Shown here: positions 58,641 to 64,000 of the stretch, piece after piece
Numbering within the stretch: the first letter of the stretch is position 1
Layout: each line of letters opens with the position of its first letter
DNA from: Monodelphis domestica
Taxonomy: Eukaryota; Chordata; Mammalia; Didelphimorphia; Didelphidae
DNA: 64,000 nucleotides
Assembly: GCF_027887165.1 (NCBI RefSeq)
Contig: NC_077230.1
Location: 33,865,351-33,929,350 of the forward strand
Direction: 5' to 3'
Position numbers and translations under genes: made by a program
Notes under the pieces: generated by a model
What the model saw: only the letters and a program-made list of their open reading frames with translations
What the model was told of the DNA's origin: nothing
Database searches by the model: none

Positions 58641-59097
58641 AAAGGATGGTTTTAGAATATAAAGAAAAGAATGTTAGTCAATGTGCCTTGTACCACTTAC
58701 CATAAACATTAATTAGGCTATAGCAAAATTGTATATACCTTTAGAATTCCTCCCCTTCCATTAGGTATAATGCTGATTTTCCCCCCTCAAATTTAATCAA
58801 CATACAGGAGTAAATTTGAACATATGAGATACATTGTGAATGGAAATATTATTCTTGTGTATCTTGGGGTCTAACACTAAGATAAAAAGAATTTTTAAGG
58901 GGCGTATCAATTAATGTCAAAAGACTGATCAAGAAAACTAATTTTTCTAAATAAAATTAACACACCACTGTACTTTGAAATTATTTATATTTTGTTCCCC
59001 ATGCACTTAAATTTTTTTTTAATTTTTTTCAAGTAAAGATCGAATATTTTCTTGTTCAAGAAGCTTGTTGATAGCTTTTAATCTTCTCTGTGAAAAA

Positions 59098-59152
59098 ATG
59101 ATGCAAAGAAGAGTCCAGAACCTCGATTTATTTTCTTGTCAAATAGACAAAG
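59098..59152 (+). CDS. Unit C exon 1
   Basis: ATGATGCAAAGAAGAG..., identical coding sequence to unit A exon 1; donor gtaagc. Confidence 0.78.
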
Positions 59153-60997
59153 GTAAGCTTTAACTATAAAATTGCTTATTTCATACATGTATGCCATTTT
59201 TCATCAATTTTATTTTTATTAATTTGTTTTTCACATCAATAAACATCAAATCTAGAAAATATTAAAAACATTAGGAATAATTCCCAAATGAAGATTAAGG
59301 AGTGTAAGTTTAACTGATTAATATTTTTGATATCATAACTTTAAAAATAATTTCAGAAAGGTGAGTTATATTAATAAGGCACTATTTCCATTGATATTCT
59401 TGTCCTTGTTTAGTGAAAAATAATATGATAGAAGATGATCTAACCATACCAGATATCAAAGTGTATTATTATAAAGTACTTATCTTCAAACTAATCTATT
59501 ATTGATGAAGAAAGAGTAGTGGATCCGTGGAATAGAGTAGGTACACACAATATGCACAGTAGAAATGACTTTAGTAATGTTGTGTTTCTTACATGCAAAA
59601 ATCCATATTTTAGGGTAAAGAACTCACTGGGTCAAAAACTGCTGAGAAAACCAGAAAGCATTTTGGCAGAAACTAGATGTAGACCAATGCCGCACATCAT
59701 GTATCAAGATAAGGTCAAAGTGGCATTTGATTTATGCATTCAGGGTAATGCCAGATTTAAATTAGGGGGAAAAGAATTATCAAATAAAGGACAGAGAACA
59801 TTATAGGAGGTGCAATGGATCATTTTCATTACCTTTAAAAGTTTTCCACACAAAACCAGAGGGAAAGAAGAAAAATGGGAAAAAATTTAAAGATCTGATT
59901 AAGGCCTCATTTCTCAAAGATATAGAGCACTGGATCAACTTTATAAAGAATACAGGTTGTTCCCCAATTCATAGATGCTAAAATTATATGAATAATCAGT
60001 TTTCAGATGAAGAAATAAAAACTGTCTCTAGCCACATAAAAAAGCACTAAATCACTATGAAGAATACAAATTTAAACAACTCTTACTTTTCATGCCTATC
60101 AAATTTTCTTAACGAGACAGGAAAGGAAAATGAAAAATGTTGGAGGTGATGGGGGAATATTTGAGACACTAAGGTACAGATGGTGGAATTGTGAACTGAT
60201 TCATCTATTCTAGAGAACAATGTGGACATATGCTCAAGGAGCTATACAATTGTGCATATTCTTTGACTTGGCAATATCACGACTAAGACAGTATCCCAAA
60301 GAGATTAGAAAATTTTAAAAGATGAAAAAAAAAATGTCCCTTTATGTACAAAATAATTTATGGCAGGTCTTTTTTGTGTTGAAGAACTTAAAATTTCAGG
60401 GATAACATTCAATTGTGAAATGGCTGAAAAATTTGTGGTATGTGATTGCAACAATATTATTGTGCTACATGAAATGATGATTAAGATGATTTCAAAAAAC
60501 CTGGAACACTTATATGAACTGATACATAATGAAGGGAGCAGAAGCAGAACACTGGGTGCATGAACAGCAATGCTATGCAATGATCAACTGTAAATGACTT
60601 TGCTATGCCCAGAAATACAAAGATTGAAAGACAGTTCTGAAAAACTGAAAAATGTTATCCACTTGCAGTGGAAAAGGTGATGGAATCTAAATGCAGAGCA
60701 AAACATATTGTTTTTTACTTTATTTTCCTTTTTTCCTGGTATGTTTTATTTCTCAACATGATGAATGAGGAAGGAAATATGTTTTACATGACTGCATATG
60801 TATAATCTTTATCAAATTGCTTACCTTTTTAATGAGGTTGGAGACCAGGGTGAGTAGGAAAGAATTTGGAACTTAAAATAGATTTTATATGTCCTTAGAA
60901 AAAATTTTAATCATTAAAAATATTTTAATGTGCTTATATGCTGAAAGGTAGAAAGTTCAGCAACATCATTGGTCTAGGGGAGACTGTAAACAGAGTC

Positions 60998-61041
<44 letters not shown>

Positions 61042-63528
61042 CTAATTATTAAGGAAAAGATACCGGTAAAGTATAAGTGGATGGCTTATAATTCCAGTGC
61101 AAAGCTAGAGTGACCAGGCCAACTGTACTGGGAGGAAATTTTATTCTTACTGTTGCTTCAGATGTTTTAGGCTTTCATTATTATTACTATTATTATTTTT
61201 GTATTTATAGGTGACAACGAACTGGGGCTTTGTACTTGTATCTTCTTTGATCCAGCAGATGAGGATGGAAAGGAACCAGGGGTTTTTATAACTGAAATTA
61301 TTGAAGGAGGTGCAGTTCACAAACTTGGATGGTGAGTTTGGTTTTGTAATTTTATAAGAATTGACTTTGTAGGGAGGATTTAACTTCATTCTAAAAAGGG
61401 TTAATATTGTAAACATGGAAAGTGACTACACAAATAAAATCTCTGAAAAATACAGAAATATCAACTTTAAAAATATTGTCATGACCAAGCTAGTAAGGAA
61501 ATGGAATTGGCTTGGAAACAAAGATTCTATAATTCCACTCCAACTTGGTCTGTAAACTGTGACTTTATTCTTGATAATTGAGAAGGTCTTTAATAATTGC
61601 CATAATGAGCCCATTGTAAACATGTGCCCAGCTATTTCCAAATCAGGTCAAATTAACAAGTATTTATAAATCTATACCATTCCAGAACCTGTGCTCTCCA
61701 TGAAGGGATATAAAGAAAGTGGGAAAATAGTTCTTGATTTGGAGAAATGAAAAACTGAATTGACTAGGCAACAAACAAATTACTATTGTGTGCAGAAAAG
61801 ATCTATACTAAATAAATGTGAGAAAATCTGGGTGTGGGGGATACTTTGGTTGTATTAGAAAAAATGGTATCCATGAGACACTGGCAACTATCTTCAGAGA
61901 TTATTGAAATTTGACTATACAATAAAATAATTCCTGAATTGAGAGAGGGCTTCCTAGATATAGGAATGTAGGAATATACATTTAAAATATTAGTATAAAC
62001 TGCCCAAAGTGAATCCTTGAGAAAGGAAAAAAATAAGAAATGCAAATAGGTTGCCAAATCATAACTTTAACCTTGTAAGAATTTACTATGCAACTGGGGT
62101 CAAATGGTACCCTCTATGTCCTTGCTCATGATGTAATTTTGGACTTTAAAATAGAATTCTTCCTGAGATGACACTCTGTTACATAGAACTGAAAGCAAAA
62201 AATGCCATCAGGCTTTCTGTTTCAAAGCCTGAGGCTCATTACTTCTTCATCCCCAACTCACTTAGCCCAGATGGTTTTAGAATTTTTTCCTGCTTCCTAG
62301 ATTGTAACAGAATTGATTTCTTTAGCTGCCCATCCTGAATATCCCAAATAAATGGTGGAAATTTTCTCCTCTTAACCTCCCAAAGTTGTTTTCTTTTCCT
62401 CAGTTTCTATGATGACATTTATCTGTTTATTATCACCCAAGGTCTCTACAATAAAAATATCAACTAGAAGTTTCCTTCTGAATTATCGTCTCCTTACTCA
62501 GTCTTCAGTCAGTGGGGCATTGTCTGATACCTCAGAAGAATCATTTGTTTTAGTTTCTGCAGATCCTATTGACTTTCTGAAGAATATTAAAATTGAAACA
62601 ATACTCTGATAATTGTTTGTAGGAGGGCATCTGTGTTTGTGGATGATTTCTCTTGGATCCTTCTCACTGTGTTTTCCAAGATCTGCCAAAGTCCTTTCCT
62701 TTTTCAATCTCATTTCATTATTGAGACTTAGCCAGCTGGAAAGGCTTGGAGTACAGACCCAGTAATGAACACTAATCATCCTTGAAGCCTACTTAAAAAA
62801 AAAAATATTCAGGGATGAATCCCTGGAAGAATCCCCAGACAGGCTGCACGGTAATGAAATTATTGAGACACACCAGCCCCCTAAGTCTTCTGATTAATTT
62901 GTAGAGAAGTGGTGACTGAAAAATTTGTAAGTGGCAGCCATTATAGTAATGGTATGATGAGTCATTGAAGTCTATCTCTTAAATTAGTACCATATCTTCT
63001 AATCATACACATGCATTGGACTTTTAGGTCATAAAAATCTTCAATGTAATTTTAATTACTATGCAATTCTATTTTTCAGTATCCGTGTATTTGACCAGAT
63101 TATTAAAATAGGTGACATCAATCTAATTGGATTGGATGAAGCAGAAATCGTCTCTACTTTTAAAAAAATGGACGATTCTCCTTTCCAGTAAGTAAATTTT
63201 CCCACATTTCTTTAAGATGCAGAGATTGCTAGATCATTGTTTTTGATTTGGAAATTTCTTTAGCAATGTGTTCAAACAGAAAAATTGGGGAGAAAGAAAG
63301 CCTAATTAACATGTTTAAATAGTTTCTCTTTTTGTCTTCTTTTGCTAAGAAATGACCCTCTTTTTTTCTGTTCAGCAGTTCACAAGATATTTTAGGACCC
63401 ATTTGCACCTTCCTTTCTGAATACTCTATCACATCTCACGCAAACCCTTGATTTTCATTTGCATTTATTTTTAGTTAATGAATTTTTATTTTCTTGGCAA
63501 ATAATGCTCCTTGAACCTGAAGAGGTTT

Positions 63529-63559
<31 letters not shown>

Positions 63560-63764
63560 GTAAGAATGAAAGCTTAGCTGAATTTCCCCATTCTGCTCTT
63601 TGCATGGCTATGTCTTAATCCAAAGTACATAAATTAAATGTGGATATTTTGTACCTAGGATTGAAATTGGCCGCGAACCACCTGAAGTCAAGTCAGAACT
63701 TATCGAACTCCTCGAGTTGTCAGAGGAAAGGAAGAAATATTTTATGGATTCGCTCATAGTACAG
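59098..63764 (+). CDS. Unit C: recent duplicate of the PDZ-SAM gene (exons 1-4, continues past window)
   Basis: Exons 59098-59152, 61211-61331, 63080-63187 and 63659-63764, the same lengths and phases as unit A, with one open frame of 130 codons covering the PDZ domain and following helix. Flanking and intronic DNA is nearly identical to unit A except for the missing 3.8-kb intron-1 block. The remaining exons should lie to the right of the window. Exon 4 encodes SELIELLELSEERKKYFMDS where unit A has SELIVRLKLSEERKKYFMNS. Confidence 0.82.
59385..60840 (+). mobile_element. Degenerate LINE-1 3' portion in intron 1 of unit C
   Basis: Same element as 5975-7460 in unit A, with scattered single-base differences and small indels. 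Confidence 0.75.
60999..61040. repeat. (AT)n microsatellite, unit C
   Basis: Orthologous in position to 7621-7666, a few units shorter. Confidence 0.95.
61211..61331 (+). CDS. Unit C exon 2 (PDZ core)
   Basis: Identical to unit A exon 2 (DNELGLCTCIFFDPADEDG..., GVFITEIIEGGAVHKLG). Confidence 0.85.
61332..63079 (+). other. Intron 2 of unit C
   Basis: No recognised element. Aligns end to end with intron 2 of unit A, with one small local expansion near 62797-62830. Confidence 0.6.
63080..63187 (+). CDS. Unit C exon 3 (PDZ second half)
   Basis: IRVFDQIIKIGDINLIGLDE, then AEIVSTFKKMDDSPF; one I-to-V change from unit A. Confidence 0.85.
63188..63658 (+). other. Intron 3 of unit C
   Basis: Nearly identical to intron 3 of unit A. 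Contains a (TTTTG)n run at 63526-63560 that is longer than in unit A. Confidence 0.65.
63659..63764 (+). CDS. Unit C exon 4 (PDZ end and helix)
   Basis: IEIGREPPEVKSELIELLEL, then SEERKKYFMDSLIVQ; donor gtatta. The acidic residues in ELLEL replace VRLKL of unit A. Confidence 0.83.
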
Positions 63765-64000
63765 GTATTATGTGAATCAAATAAAAAAATGCAGAAACGC
63801 AAAATTCTTTCTTTTTTTTATCATAACAATATTAAAATAAAATTTTTGTTCTTTAAAACGTTTCCTTTCCTACTCTTCAGTAACTTCATTTTAATTTATT
63901 ACATACTTTTTTATTGTTGCTCTTTTATGCAATTTTATCAATGTCTCTGAGATTTACATTCTAATCTTCTCTGATGTACTCCAACCTTCACCACTGAATT

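Overview
This window is eukaryotic nuclear DNA, almost certainly from a marsupial. It is AT-rich and intron-dominated. It is packed with LINE-1 remnants whose 3' and 5' ends resemble marsupial L1s, with tRNA-headed SINEs of a marsupial type (head containing tagctcagtgg, body containing gacttgcccagggtcaca), with MIR-like fragments, and with two solo retroviral LTRs. There are no bacterial-style operons, CRISPR arrays or rRNA/tRNA genes.

The main content is a tandem cluster of a small neurabin-like gene. Unit A (coding 1902-29611, + strand) can be read as 11 exons with consensus splice sites, compatible phases and one uninterrupted frame of 419 codons. The protein starts directly at a PDZ domain related to that of neurabin-1/spinophilin (PPP1R9A/PPP1R9B), passes through a short helical and acidic linker, and ends in a neurabin-type SAM domain. 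The F-actin-binding and PP1-docking half of true neurabins is absent. Unit C (exons from 59098, running off the right edge) is a recent copy of unit A: exons 1-4 have the same lengths and phases, and introns look about 98% identical by eye. Unit B (41931-53252) is an older, diverged relative that keeps only the homologues of exons 6-11. It carries a 4-nt deletion at the start of its SAM exon and an in-frame stop in its last exon, so it is probably a truncated pseudogene, although one alternative acceptor would preserve the frame.

Layout: 1-1460 TAATTA-rich block; 1902-29611 unit A, with an intron-1 L1 nest holding a CIBAR1 retrocopy, an LTR in intron 5 and a composite retro-insertion in intron 10; 29690-32790 a 42-bp minisatellite just after the unit A stop codon; 33300-41915 intergenic L1/SINE debris; 41931-53252 unit B with a long antisense L1 in its intron 7; 54000-57180 mostly unique sequence with a (GT)n tract, a SINE and a CCAAT/TATA pair; 57180-58640 a second TAATTA-rich block; 59098-64000 unit C.

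The homologous copies let several insertions be read against empty or alternative sites within the same window. Unit B has the unfilled SINE that received the intron-10 insertions in unit A, and it lacks the minisatellite. Unit C lacks the 3.8-kb segment of intron 1 that carries the CIBAR1 retrocopy. The feature most likely to be undescribed is the tandem family of stand-alone PDZ-SAM neurabin-like genes.
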